A stretch of DNA of 64,000 nt from IMG/VR virus record IMGVR_UViG_3300042731_004976, positions 62,001-126,000 of that record; one strand, 5' to 3'. Source of the DNA: a virus. Shown here in pieces: positions 33,509-41,379 of this stretch. Both the position numbers and the translations under genes were made by a program. A model generated the notes under the pieces. The model was not told where the DNA came from. It saw only the letters and a list, made by a program, of their open reading frames with translations, and searched no databases. How positions within the stretch are numbered: position 1 is the first letter of the stretch; every line of letters begins with the position of its first letter.

Positions 33509-34010
33509 CGCGAGGGGGAACTATCACCCTGAGGCGTTCTGCTTGATGCAGTACGCAAGCAAGGACGGGTCTGAACGTGAGTTGATCTGGAACTCTCGCG
33601 ACGGTGTGACTCCCTTCTGCATCCTCTCTCGCAGCAGTGTGGAGATGCAGCACGTCAACTGGAAGCAGGATCGCTACGTTCCGCAGCACCTTCCGCGTGT
33701 AGGGGATCGCATCTTCGTGGATCTCACCTTCGAGCGGGCCATCGAGACGCAGCGTCAGAACGTCGAGCGCTGGTGGGACGAAGAGGAGATGCCCATGAAG
33801 GACGACCCTGAGTTGGGGCCCATGGGCAAGGAGGGTGCTGCACGACACCTGGCTCACGAGGAGATGAAGCAGTTCCAGGTGAACGCGACGGCCGAGGAGC
33901 TGATGGAGTACGGTGCAGGTCCGCCAGATCTCGTCGAGGTGACCGAGGAGCTTTTGAAAAGTCTGAAGACCATGAAGCGCCCAGAGTACCGCCCGAGGCG
34001 TTTCGCGTGA
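33498..34010 (+). CDS. hypothetical 170-aa protein
   Basis: ATG 33498. A small beta domain (LIWNSRDGVTPFCILSRS, RVGDRIFVDLTFERAIE) followed by an acidic helical end with basic last residues. No family recognised. Confidence 0.6.
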   Translation: MKRDARGNYHPEAFCLMQYASKDGSERELIWNSRDGVTPFCILSRSSVEMQHVNWKQDRYVPQHLPRVGDRIFVDLTFERAIETQRQNVERWWDEEEMPMKDDPELGPMGKEGAARHLAHEEMKQFQVNATAEELMEYGAGPPDLVEVTEELLKSLKTMKRPEYRPRRFA

Positions 34011-34348
34011 TCCCCGAGGCGCTCCCGTGTCCCTATCCCAAGTGTAGGTCGATCAACGTCGAGTTCGATCCTGACATCGTGGGAGTGTCCTGTCACGATT
34101 GTCTCCTGTCGGGACCGTGTTTCGGGAAGCAGGGATTCGATAGCGACGAAGCCGAGATGGCGGCGGCTATCGATGCTTGGAACCTACTTCCCCGCGGGGG
34201 CTTGCAGATCCTGTGCGACTCCTGCGGTGAGTTGTTAGAGGAACCTGGGGCTCTCCTCTTCGGACCTCCGAACGCATTGGGGGACTCTGCGAAGAGGCAC
34301 ATCTGCAAGACGTGCGTGCTCTCGAAGTACGATCTGAAGAAGCGGTGA
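34007..34348 (+). CDS. Lar-like zinc protein, second copy
   Basis: 113 residues from GTG 34007 (GTGA). LPCPYPKCRSINVEFD, GVSCHDCLLSGPCF and AIDAWNLLP follow the Lar pattern. An extra C-terminal zinc ribbon follows (LCDSCGELLEEP, HICKTCVL). The double ribbon is unusual for the family. Confidence 0.65.
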   Translation: MIPEALPCPYPKCRSINVEFDPDIVGVSCHDCLLSGPCFGKQGFDSDEAEMAAAIDAWNLLPRGGLQILCDSCGELLEEPGALLFGPPNALGDSAKRHICKTCVLSKYDLKKR

Positions 34349-34581
34349 AGACCTGGCTGGAGGTGACGGATAGGTGCCACTTCGTCAAGCGCGTGCGACG
34401 CGGTAACCTCTACCGCTGGTATCTTCACGGCGGGTCCGAGTTTCGAGAAGCCGTTTTTCGAGAAGACGACATCTATCAAGGCGAGGACGGTGGGCCTCTC
34501 ATCGTGTGCCAGGTAGCAGCAGCAACCCAAGGGATCTACAGTGGCAAGTTCTTCCGACCCCCAGCCAGTACTGCGACCTGA
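34345..34581 (+). CDS. hypothetical 78-aa protein
   Basis: GTG 34345 (GTGA overlap). Small basic domain (HFVKRVRRGNLYRWYLHGGS). Overlaps the following gene by 41 bases. Unknown. Confidence 0.55.
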   Translation: MKTWLEVTDRCHFVKRVRRGNLYRWYLHGGSEFREAVFREDDIYQGEDGGPLIVCQVAAATQGIYSGKFFRPPASTAT

Positions 34582-34747
34582 AGTCGGTTCGCAGCTCCTT
34601 CGAGACGGGCGCTTCTACGTAGTGACGCAGGTCATGCCAAGGATGACCCGGTATACCAAGAAGAATCAGGACACACGCATCGAGGGGTACACACTCGGAT
34701 TGCGTCTGGCGCTCCCTACCGATTCGCCTCTCGTTGACTATCGGTAG
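34541..34747 (+). CDS. hypothetical 68-aa protein
   Basis: GTG 34541 with AAGGGATCTACA upstream. Small beta-rich protein (LLRDGRFYVVTQVMPRMT). Precedes the UvrD-like helicase. Unknown. Confidence 0.55.
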   Translation: MASSSDPQPVLRPEVGSQLLRDGRFYVVTQVMPRMTRYTKKNQDTRIEGYTLGLRLALPTDSPLVDYR

Positions 34748-34768
34748 ACCACCTGGTACGTTCCGGCC

Positions 34769-36220
34769 ATGTGGAGCGCCGAACAGGAAGCCGTCATCGA
34801 CAACAGCGTTAGCGGCAAGGGGCACTCTGTGGCTCTTGCCCGTGCCGGGTCCGGCAAGACGAAAACGCTTGTGGAGGTAGCTTCTCGAATCGAGAAAGCG
34901 CGTCCCCTGATGGTGGCCTTCAACAAGAAGATCGCGGACGAGTTGAAAGACAAGGCTCCGCGGAATGCTCGGGTGTCGACTCTGCACTCCTACGGCTACC
35001 GCCAGGTGCGCAGGGCTCTGGGTAACATCGAGTTGGATCGGAAGGGCAAGCCGAAGATCTATCGCCTGATGAGCGACAACCTTCCGTCGACTCAGAACCT
35101 TTCGTACGACGTGCGTCTGGACTTGGCGAAGGCGGTATCCTTGGCGAAGAGTAGCTTGCTCTTCAAACCTCATGACATCGACGCCTTGATCGATTCCCAC
35201 GACTTGGACTTCGGCACGACTCCCATGGAGCGTGAGGCGTTCGTCAAGTACGTGATCGATCTGCTCACGCTCTCGAAGGACGATCTGACCGAGGTCAACT
35301 TCGACGACATGGTGTGGCTGCCCCTCGTTCTGGAGCTTCCGTGCGAAGCCTTCAAGCGGGTGCTCATCGACGAGACGCAGGATCTCTCCACGGGTCAGAT
35401 CGAGCTAGCAAAGCGGGCGTGCTCTCCCAAGGGACGCATCACGGCTTTCGGTGACGACCGTCAGTGCATCTACCGTTTCAGCGGGGCTTCGTTGACGGGG
35501 TTGGAGGGTTTGATCCAGGGCTTGGATGCCGAGGTCTTTCTCATGTCGCGGACCTACCGCTGTGGGAAGGCTATCGTTGAGGCTGCTCGTGCTTTCGTGC
35601 CGGACTTCGTAGCGGACGAGTCGTGTCCTGACGGGCACGTTCGACGCACGTCTAGAGCGTCTCTGTTGAACGAAGCGCAGCCTGGTGACTTCGTTCTATC
35701 CCGGACGAACGCTCCTCTTGTGGGTCTCTGTTTGAAGATGCTGCTCGCTAGAAAGCCGGCTGCTGTGTTAGGCAAGGCGCTCGGGAAGGGGCTCACGAAG
35801 CTCGTCAAGCAGTCCAAGGCGGAGACGGTTCCTCTCTTGCTCAAGTGGGTCGAAGATTGGGAGCAGTCGGAGATCGAACGGCTTCGTGCCAAGAAGCGGA
35901 GCACGACACTAGCTCGCGACAAGGCCGAGTGCCTCCGGGAGATCATGGCAGGCGCGCAGTCCGTAGGTGAAGTGCATGCTCGCATCGAGAAGTTCTTTGT
36001 CGACGACGAGCGTTACAACTGCGTGCTCTTGTCGACTGTGCACAAGGCCAAGGGGATGGAGCGGGATCGTGTCTTCATGCTGGAGGACTCGTTCAAGCGT
36101 CCGAGCTATCGAACCCTCACTGCTGAAGACGAGGTGGTGGAGCAGAACCTCCGCTACGTGGCCATCACTCGTGCGCGAGAAGAGCTGATCTTCGTGGACG
36201 GCGCGGTTGATGAACGATGA
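34769..36220 (+). CDS. UvrD/Rep-type SF1 helicase
   Basis: 483 residues. Walker A ARAGSGKT at 24-31, motif II VLIDETQDL, motif III FGDDRQCIYRFSGA, motif V LLSTVHKAKGME and motif VI RYVAITRARE define a superfamily 1A helicase. Shorter than cellular UvrD (about 720 residues) because the 1B and 2B insertions are reduced. A 3'-5' unwinding role in replication or recombination is likely. Confidence 0.9.
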   Translation: MWSAEQEAVIDNSVSGKGHSVALARAGSGKTKTLVEVASRIEKARPLMVAFNKKIADELKDKAPRNARVSTLHSYGYRQVRRALGNIELDRKGKPKIYRLMSDNLPSTQNLSYDVRLDLAKAVSLAKSSLLFKPHDIDALIDSHDLDFGTTPMEREAFVKYVIDLLTLSKDDLTEVNFDDMVWLPLVLELPCEAFKRVLIDETQDLSTGQIELAKRACSPKGRITAFGDDRQCIYRFSGASLTGLEGLIQGLDAEVFLMSRTYRCGKAIVEAARAFVPDFVADESCPDGHVRRTSRASLLNEAQPGDFVLSRTNAPLVGLCLKMLLARKPAAVLGKALGKGLTKLVKQSKAETVPLLLKWVEDWEQSEIERLRAKKRSTTLARDKAECLREIMAGAQSVGEVHARIEKFFVDDERYNCVLLSTVHKAKGMERDRVFMLEDSFKRPSYRTLTAEDEVVEQNLRYVAITRAREELIFVDGAVDER

Positions 36221-36434
36221 CGACTTCCTTGGGTATGCCTGGCTTCATGCCCGCACCCCTCGTGCTCTCTTCGCTGTGGAGGATATCCAGCGTTTGCACA
36301 AGCTAGCTGGTACCGCTTGTCCCGAACTTCCAGAGAAGGGGTTCCTGGCCATGCGCTCGGACTACGCGAATCCGCTCATAGAGCGGGCTCGTGTGCGTAG
36401 GCGTCTCGTGGTATTACCTGGAGGCCGATCATGA
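36210..36434 (+). CDS. hypothetical 74-aa protein
   Basis: ATG 36210 inside the end of the helicase gene. Helical (AVEDIQRLHKLAGTACPELP), Arg-rich end. ATGA-coupled to the next gene. Unknown. Confidence 0.55.
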   Translation: MNDDDFLGYAWLHARTPRALFAVEDIQRLHKLAGTACPELPEKGFLAMRSDYANPLIERARVRRRLVVLPGGRS

Positions 36435-36601
36435 AGCGTCGAGCAGTTCTACAGTTCCTGTCCTCGTTGCCCTTGTTGGGATGGCTCGCTCCCGAGAAGG
36501 CTTCTCCTGCACCCGCAGCCGTGCCTTTGGAGGAGGACTACCAGTTCATCATGATCAGTGTAGTGGACGACCCTGTAGATCCTCGTACGAGGCTTCAGTG
36601 A
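36431..36601 (+). CDS. small protein with twin-arginine-like signal
   Basis: 56 residues starting MKRRAVLQFLSSLPLLGWLA, closely like the N-terminus of the gene at 32664 (MKRRTFLQGLSVLP). Tat-like or general secretion signal, then a Pro/Ala linker and a short acidic domain. Possibly periplasmic. Confidence 0.55.
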   Translation: MKRRAVLQFLSSLPLLGWLAPEKASPAPAAVPLEEDYQFIMISVVDDPVDPRTRLQ

Positions 36602-36792
36602 TCTACGCGCCCGAGTACAAGCCGGAGAACCCGAACAAGTGGGAACACCTCAACCACTTCCTTGGTTCCTCTCAGTCGCACGAAGATCTGAAGCAGCGAA
36701 CGATGCTCTGTCTCATGGACATGTCGTTTCCGCGGCCTGACATCCTGGTGGTTCTGGAACGAACCAAGTGCAAGAACGGTTGGGAGGACTGA
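36598..36792 (+). CDS. hypothetical 64-aa protein
   Basis: GTG 36598 (GTGA overlap). Small helical protein (KWEHLNHFLGSSQSHEDLKQ). Unknown. Confidence 0.55.
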   Translation: MIYAPEYKPENPNKWEHLNHFLGSSQSHEDLKQRTMLCLMDMSFPRPDILVVLERTKCKNGWED

Positions 36793-36800
36793 GGGGCATG

Positions 36801-37289
36801 ATGAAGATCGTCGAGGGGTTGGAGCTGAAGCCTCAGGAGTTTTCTGCGGACGTGCGGGCTTTGCGTTACGTGCCGCTGAGCGAAGCCAAAGGAGTGGTAG
36901 TTCGCCCGGAGGGGTGGAACGCTGCCAACGACGTACCTCGTTCATGGACTCGTCCAGGGCATCTCTATCGAGGGATCACGGACGACGAGTTCCGCTTCAT
37001 CAAATCGCATGGTGTGGTCCGCAGCAACGAGAAGTGGTCGATCCGTGGCGAAGGTACGAACTTCGCTGAGGACGCAGATGAGGCCGAGAGCTACGTGAAC
37101 TACGGACGCACCGATCCTCGCAAGACCGGGAAGCCGACGTACGTCATCGAGGTGAAGAAGGACGAGAGCTTCAAGCGATGGCCAGACGGCTACTGGAAAA
37201 CTCCCGAGGTCTCCAAGAGCGCAATCACCCGCGCGTGGAAGATGGTGGGCGAGGGCGGTGAGGTCGTAGCCTACCTGATTCGGATCTGA
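36801..37289 (+). CDS. ADP-ribosyltransferase-like protein
   Basis: 162 residues from ATG 36801 (GAGGGG upstream). N-terminal motif MKIVEGLELKPQEF is shared with the gene at 38654. The body has GHLYRGITDDEFRFIKSHGV, then GEGTNFAEDADEAESYVNYG and a TYVIEVKK strand. This order (strand plus RG, loop, aromatic F-x-x-D helix, final strand) is that of NAD+-dependent ADP-ribosyltransferases of the RES/ART type, though the catalytic Glu is not obvious. Probably acts on a host protein or nucleic acid. Confidence 0.5.
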   Translation: MKIVEGLELKPQEFSADVRALRYVPLSEAKGVVVRPEGWNAANDVPRSWTRPGHLYRGITDDEFRFIKSHGVVRSNEKWSIRGEGTNFAEDADEAESYVNYGRTDPRKTGKPTYVIEVKKDESFKRWPDGYWKTPEVSKSAITRAWKMVGEGGEVVAYLIRI

Positions 37290-37822
37290 TGATCTTCATT
37301 GCTGAGGTGAAGACCCGGAGTCCCTTTGGGTGGTGCTCGCCCTATTCGTGGGCGACTCTGTTCGAGATCGCAAACGAGGTTGGGGACTGGGTGGCGGTCC
37401 ACACCGAAGCCCCGTGGGGCGGCAGTCTGGACCTGCTCCGTACAGCCCGCCGATTGACGGACAAGCCCCTCCTCGCGAAGGGCCTCCATTCCAGCGACAT
37501 TGAGGTAAGAGAGGCTTTCGAGGCGGGGGCGGACCATGTGCTCGTCGTTGGTAGAATCCCCTCTGTGAGGCCCACAGACTGCCTCATCGAGCCGATCTCG
37601 ATACGCGACCTGCATCGGATTCCCGTGGGGTTTCGAGCGGTGTGGAATTCTCGGGATCTTCGGACAGGGGGCAGGAAATCCGAGCTGTTCGCGGACGCGC
37701 GTCGCTGGAGCGGCTGGCTGTGCCAAGCCTCGAACATCGAGGATCCTCGGGGTATCGATCCCGGGGCTGATGCTGTCCTGGTAGGAACCCATCTCCCGGC
37801 CTTTGCTGATCGAGCGAGGTAG
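37289..37822 (+). CDS. indole-glycerol-phosphate synthase-like TIM-barrel protein
   Basis: 177 residues. FIAEVKTRSPFGW reproduces the EVKxxSP signature (Glu and Lys catalytic pair) of TrpC. LLRTARRLTDKPLLAKG, REAFEAGADHVLVVG, VWNSRDLRTGG (like the NNRDL of TrpC) and GADAVLVGTHL follow in the correct order. About 80 residues shorter than TrpC, with the N-terminal helices missing, so activity is uncertain. TGATG-coupled to the ADP-ribosyltransferase-like gene. Confidence 0.7.
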   Translation: MIFIAEVKTRSPFGWCSPYSWATLFEIANEVGDWVAVHTEAPWGGSLDLLRTARRLTDKPLLAKGLHSSDIEVREAFEAGADHVLVVGRIPSVRPTDCLIEPISIRDLHRIPVGFRAVWNSRDLRTGGRKSELFADARRWSGWLCQASNIEDPRGIDPGADAVLVGTHLPAFADRAR

Positions 37823-37836
37823 GGTAGCCTCAGGAC

Positions 37837-38649
37837 ATGAACCTGACCGAAGAGTTCCGCGAGCTTGCTGGCCTCAAGTCCCGTCTTCCGAGTCTTCAGG
37901 AGGCGCGTAGGCTTCGTGAGGCCGATGAGATCAAAGTCAACCGTTTGGAGCGGTTTGTCGATGCGACAGAGAGGGAGCTTCGGCAGTTGAAGCACTCGCT
38001 CGATCTCTACAAGAAGAACCCGCAGAAGTACGCGCCCCAGCTCAAGAACTTCAAATCTTCGGTGAACACCATCATGGGCGTAGGCCGCATGGTCATGCGA
38101 ATGATGGGGGAGGCGTCCCCAGTCTCTGAGGGGGTCAGCTCGATGTCCGTGGGGACCTGGTACAAGCAGGTGTTCCGCGGGGGTGAGGAGATCTACTTCA
38201 AGGCGAAAGAGCAGCAGAAGAACGGTGGCTGGAAGGGAATGATCGTTCAGTACGCAGACAGCGGACATCCCAAGAAGGCCAAGCAGACATCCGTTCGCTC
38301 GAACGAGTTCCGTCTCTGGACGGAGGTGCCCGCTTCCAACGTCCCCAAGGACGTGAGAGCCCGTTTGGGCGAGAGCCTGGGGGAAGCCATCGTCCAACCC
38401 TCGAAGCTGTTCAAAGCCATGCAGGACGCCGACAAAGCCCTGGTCGATGCCCGCGTCAAGGTGCGCAAGGTTCACGAGATGTTGACCGACGTCTACAACG
38501 ATGCCTCGGGAACGTCGTGGACAGATAACTATCAGGACTCAGACGTCAAGCACACGCGCGACGAGTTGTACGACTTGGATCGTTCATTCGGCTCCGCGAT
38601 GGACAGCATCGCTCGTACGAGCAAGGATCTCAAGAAGAAGACCGTCTGA
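37837..38649 (+). CDS. hypothetical 270-aa protein
   Basis: Helical, coiled-coil-like first third (ADEIKVNRLERFVDATEREL) and last third, with a Gly/Trp/Tyr-rich centre (VGTWYKQVFRGGEEIYFKAK). Lies between the two ADP-ribosyltransferase-like genes. Could be a virion or partner protein. Unknown family. Confidence 0.6.
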   Translation: MNLTEEFRELAGLKSRLPSLQEARRLREADEIKVNRLERFVDATERELRQLKHSLDLYKKNPQKYAPQLKNFKSSVNTIMGVGRMVMRMMGEASPVSEGVSSMSVGTWYKQVFRGGEEIYFKAKEQQKNGGWKGMIVQYADSGHPKKAKQTSVRSNEFRLWTEVPASNVPKDVRARLGESLGEAIVQPSKLFKAMQDADKALVDARVKVRKVHEMLTDVYNDASGTSWTDNYQDSDVKHTRDELYDLDRSFGSAMDSIARTSKDLKKKTV

Positions 38650-38653
38650 GCCC

Positions 38654-39463
38654 ATGCTCATCGTCGAAGGTTTGGAGCTACGCCCTGAGGCGTTCCGACG
38701 CCAGGTGCGGTCGCTTCGGTATCTTCCAGAGGACCGTGAGCTGAACCTTGCCCAGTGGGGGTTGGAAGGGCTCATGATGGGGAAGCCGACGAAGCTCTAT
38801 CACGGCACCACGCGCCTGTTCCGGAAGTTCGATCTGAAGCAGAGCCGAGACGAGCTGGTCAAGGACTACTACGGTAGCGGGATCTTCCTGACTCCTTCAC
38901 GTCGTGTGGCTGCCGACTACGCCTACGCGAATCGGAACAAGGGGTTCCCGAAGGACGTCATCGACAAGCTAAAGCGCAAGAACAAGAACGCGGGGGCGTT
39001 CCTGCAAGCGCTGTACGACGAGGGGGATAGAGCTTGGGACACCTATGGGGAGAAGCACGGGATCGTGACCGCTGTTGAATGGGATCAGCATCTTGGGGGG
39101 TTGGATGCGAACACTATCGGAGACGTCGCGGGGTACATTCTAGGAAGCAAGGTGAAACCCCTATCTAGCGGCGGCGGTGACTTCAGCCTGTTCAATTACA
39201 CAGCTATAGGACTGCCGGATTACGTTTACGACAACCTGGAAGAGTTGGGCATCGACTCGAAGCCATATCGTCCCAAGGTCTACACAGTGATGGCCACGGT
39301 GCGTAATCCGCTGGTCACGCAAAGCCAGGCCAAGGCACGAGGGGCGCGGGCTTCAGGCTACGATAGCGTTATCTACTACGGTCCTTTCTTGGTGCAGGAC
39401 GTTCCTGAGGTAGCCGTGTTCGATCCCAAGAAGGTTCGGATCACCAAAATCGACGTGCTGTGA
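38654..39463 (+). CDS. ADP-ribosyltransferase-like protein
   Basis: 269 residues. MLIVEGLELRPEAFRRQVRS is shared with the gene at 36801. Then KLYHGTTRLFRKFDLKQS, GSGIFLTPSRRVAADYAYA and near the end ARASGYDSVIYYGPFLVQDV and VAVFDPKKVRI. This is the order of polyvalent ADP-ribosyltransferase domains (YHGT, then FLT...A..YA, then YDxVI and FDPxxV). Last gene of its operon; the palindrome at 39465 follows directly. Confidence 0.65.
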   Translation: MLIVEGLELRPEAFRRQVRSLRYLPEDRELNLAQWGLEGLMMGKPTKLYHGTTRLFRKFDLKQSRDELVKDYYGSGIFLTPSRRVAADYAYANRNKGFPKDVIDKLKRKNKNAGAFLQALYDEGDRAWDTYGEKHGIVTAVEWDQHLGGLDANTIGDVAGYILGSKVKPLSSGGGDFSLFNYTAIGLPDYVYDNLEELGIDSKPYRPKVYTVMATVRNPLVTQSQAKARGARASGYDSVIYYGPFLVQDVPEVAVFDPKKVRITKIDVL

Positions 39464-39464
39464 C

Positions 39465-39484
39465 ATGCGTCCATATGGACGCAT
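39465..39484. repeat. 20-bp perfect palindrome, copy 2
   Basis: ATGCGTCCATATGGACGCAT. The inner 18 bases are identical to copy 1 at 28842-28859. It begins two bases after the stop of the gene at 39463, so it could be a terminator hairpin in both orientations or a regulator site. Confidence 0.8.
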
Positions 39485-39581
39485 CGTCCCCTTCCTACCT
39501 TGTAGTACGGTGTAGGCGTTCGGTTGAAAGTCGTGTGATCTCCGGGGCCTGGAGAAAAGATGAAAAAGATCCGATCTCCTC

Positions 39582-39610
39582 TTGACCATGCCGTTTCTAT
39601 GCGATAGCTT
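39582..39610 (+). promoter_or_regulatory. promoter TTGACCATG-N14-TAGCTT
   Basis: -35 TTGACC, 17-base spacer, -10 TAGCTT, then six bases to ATG 39617. Confidence 0.7.
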
Positions 39611-39616
39611 CTAAGC

Positions 39617-39787
39617 ATGGAAAACGTCAGCACGGAATGCCCCGAAGTGAACGGCGCGATTGCCGCTCTCGAAGAGAACGTCGAGGAGGAGACCATGACT
39701 CAGGAGGAGGCCGAGGCGGCCTTCGAAGCCTGGGCCAAGGATCACCTCGCCGATGGGTGCCCCGTGTGTTGCAAGGAGGAATCATGA
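39617..39787 (+). CDS. small acidic protein, leaderless start
   Basis: 56 residues, ATG 39617 six bases after the -10. Very acidic (IAALEENVEEETMTQEEAEA) and ends CPVCCKEES, a possible zinc knuckle. ATGA overlap with the next gene. Confidence 0.6.
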   Translation: MENVSTECPEVNGAIAALEENVEEETMTQEEAEAAFEAWAKDHLADGCPVCCKEES

Positions 39788-39948
39788 ACGCATTCGCATA
39801 CGACCCAGAGGAAGACGCCCGCCAGGACGCAGGTGACGAGGACAACTTTTTCGGTTTCGATGAGGACATCCTGTTCTTCGGCGCTCCCGAGGAAGTCGAC
39901 GACACCTCAGATCTGGAGCACTTCCGAACGCTCGCGCGTCGGGGTTGA
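39784..39948 (+). CDS. small acidic protein
   Basis: 54 residues, strongly acidic and aromatic (DEDNFFGFDEDILFFGAPEE). Such proteins sometimes mimic DNA or bind host polymerase; nothing here proves it. ATGA-coupled. Confidence 0.55.
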   Translation: MNAFAYDPEEDARQDAGDEDNFFGFDEDILFFGAPEEVDDTSDLEHFRTLARRG

Positions 39949-39950
39949 TC

Positions 39951-40163
39951 ATGGCCTGGCACTGGTACTGCAACGGAGAGGACTCTCGGCGAGGCTCGTT
40001 TCACCCGGACTACGAAGGTCGGTGTGGAGCGCATAGTCGGAAAGGATTCTCCTCCGAGGAGGGTGCTCGGGAGGCTGGTCGACGACACGCGCACAAGTGT
40101 GACTTCGGAGCGCGTGTACGTGTCTTCGAGTCTCGCAAGTCGCCAGCCAAGCTGTGGGGTTGA
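39951..40163 (+). CDS. hypothetical 70-aa His/Cys protein
   Basis: ATG 39951. MAWHWYCNGEDSRRGSFHPD then CGAHSRKGF and HAHKCDFG: several His and Cys could bind a metal. Basic. Unknown. Confidence 0.6.
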   Translation: MAWHWYCNGEDSRRGSFHPDYEGRCGAHSRKGFSSEEGAREAGRRHAHKCDFGARVRVFESRKSPAKLWG

Positions 40164-40164
40164 G

Positions 40165-40602
40165 ATGAGCCTGAGCTTCGTTCACGGCGGCTACATGGCA
40201 GGGCTTCGCGGGGAGGACCCGGATCCCCGCCTGGAGGGCTTCCCCGACTACGACACTGCGTGGCTCAAGGGCTGCGAGGATCGAGAGTCTGGAGCCTGCA
40301 AGCCCGAGGACTTCGAGGAGGTACCGGAGTGGTTGAAGAGGGGTGTAGAGATCACGGTGCCCAAGGGCACGCCTCTGACGTCGACCCACCCTCAGAGGAG
40401 CGGGGTGTTCAAGGCGGGGCGCACGTACAGGGTGAAGATCCACGACGTGTACCACGTGACCCCGGCGTACCGAGGCTACAACGGATTCGAGCGGCCGAAG
40501 CCTGCGCAGGTTGTGTGGGCGGGCGCCGGAGGATACTGGACACACGCATACATCACGGACCTACCGTGGGACTGTGCGAAGCAAGAGGAAGCAACAGGCT
40601 AG
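40165..40602 (+). CDS. hypothetical 145-aa protein
   Basis: ATG 40165. MSLSFVHGGYMAGLRGEDPD, then a beta-rich part (GVFKAGRTYRVKIHDVYHVT) and YWTHAYITDLPW. Unknown family. Confidence 0.6.
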   Translation: MSLSFVHGGYMAGLRGEDPDPRLEGFPDYDTAWLKGCEDRESGACKPEDFEEVPEWLKRGVEITVPKGTPLTSTHPQRSGVFKAGRTYRVKIHDVYHVTPAYRGYNGFERPKPAQVVWAGAGGYWTHAYITDLPWDCAKQEEATG

Positions 40603-40741
40603 AGTATCGAGAGAGTGGGCGGAGTGCATTCGCCAGGTCTGCCCGAGAGCCGAGTACGCTCGGAGGTTAGGCTGTCGACGCTTCGGAGGTACGCCTCCGG
40701 GGATTGGGTCGGGCGGGAGTCGGGTAGTGCAACCGTCGTGA
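40574..40741 (+). CDS. doubtful small basic ORF
   Basis: GTG 40574; 55 residues, Arg-rich with SREWAECIRQVCPRAEYARR. No good ribosome site, and it overlaps the previous gene. It fills most of the otherwise empty 219 bases before 40822. A CGGAGG-TACG-CCTCCG hairpin lies within it. Confidence 0.3.
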   Translation: MRSKRKQQARVSREWAECIRQVCPRAEYARRLGCRRFGGTPPGIGSGGSRVVQPS

Positions 40742-40821
40742 GCTGATCACTCGCGGATTCCGTTAGGCGCCGTCCACTCACTCTCTCGGCACTTCAGCCG
40801 ATACAACGGACGAAGGTAAGG

Positions 40822-41379
40822 ATGTTCACGGACGAGGAACTGTTGGCAAAGGTTGCACCCATGGTGCTGGCTGGGTTGAAGGAGAAGGGGCACAAGGTCT
40901 CCTTTTTGGAACCAGCGAAGCAACATAGGACTTCTAGGATTGTCGTGGACGGCGTTCGTGTACCATTCGACGTACAGCGTCAGGCTGGTTCTTGGGGGCG
41001 TTTCACTGGAAAGAAGACTGTGCGCATCGATTGGCTCTGGATGAGCAACGACCACCTGAACGGGGCGGTGCAGATGAAGGCGCGGTCCTTTCAGCAGTCC
41101 AAGAACCGCCCGGACACTGAGGGCTTCGACATCCCAAAGATCGTCGAACACATCGAGAAGTGGGCGTCTGAGTGGACGCGCCTGAAGGAGATCTGCGATC
41201 AAAAGGAAGACCACCAAGAACAGTGGACCCGCGTCGTCAAGCTGTTGCGGCAGTCCTTTCCTGAGGCGAGCGATCGGCTCAAGTTGAAGGCGACCACCAA
41301 GGGCATCGAGGTACGAGGGCTCTTCGGACACAAGGACGTCGAGGCCATGCTCAAGGTGCTCGGGAAAGGTGCGCCGTGA
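40822..41379 (+). CDS. hypothetical 185-aa protein, paralogue of next gene
   Basis: ATG 40822 after AAGGTAAGG. Shares with the next gene a domain ending GFDIPKIVEHIEKWASEWTR and a C-terminal block (KLKATTKGIEVRGLFGHKDV). Mixed alpha/beta, basic. Unknown family; tandem duplication likely. Confidence 0.6.
   Translation: MFTDEELLAKVAPMVLAGLKEKGHKVSFLEPAKQHRTSRIVVDGVRVPFDVQRQAGSWGRFTGKKTVRIDWLWMSNDHLNGAVQMKARSFQQSKNRPDTEGFDIPKIVEHIEKWASEWTRLKEICDQKEDHQEQWTRVVKLLRQSFPEASDRLKLKATTKGIEVRGLFGHKDVEAMLKVLGKGAP

Noticed and set aside
37342-38475. 377-codon open frame on the minus strand
   Set aside because: Antisense to the TrpC-like gene and its neighbour, which show family motifs and coupled starts.
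39569-39616. 15-codon ATG frame with a good GGAG just before the 39617 gene
   Set aside because: It would span the promoter's -35 and -10; probably chance.
40603-40821. Possible tRNA or small RNA
   Set aside because: A CGGAGG/CCTCCG hairpin is present, but no cloverleaf or T-loop consensus could be found.
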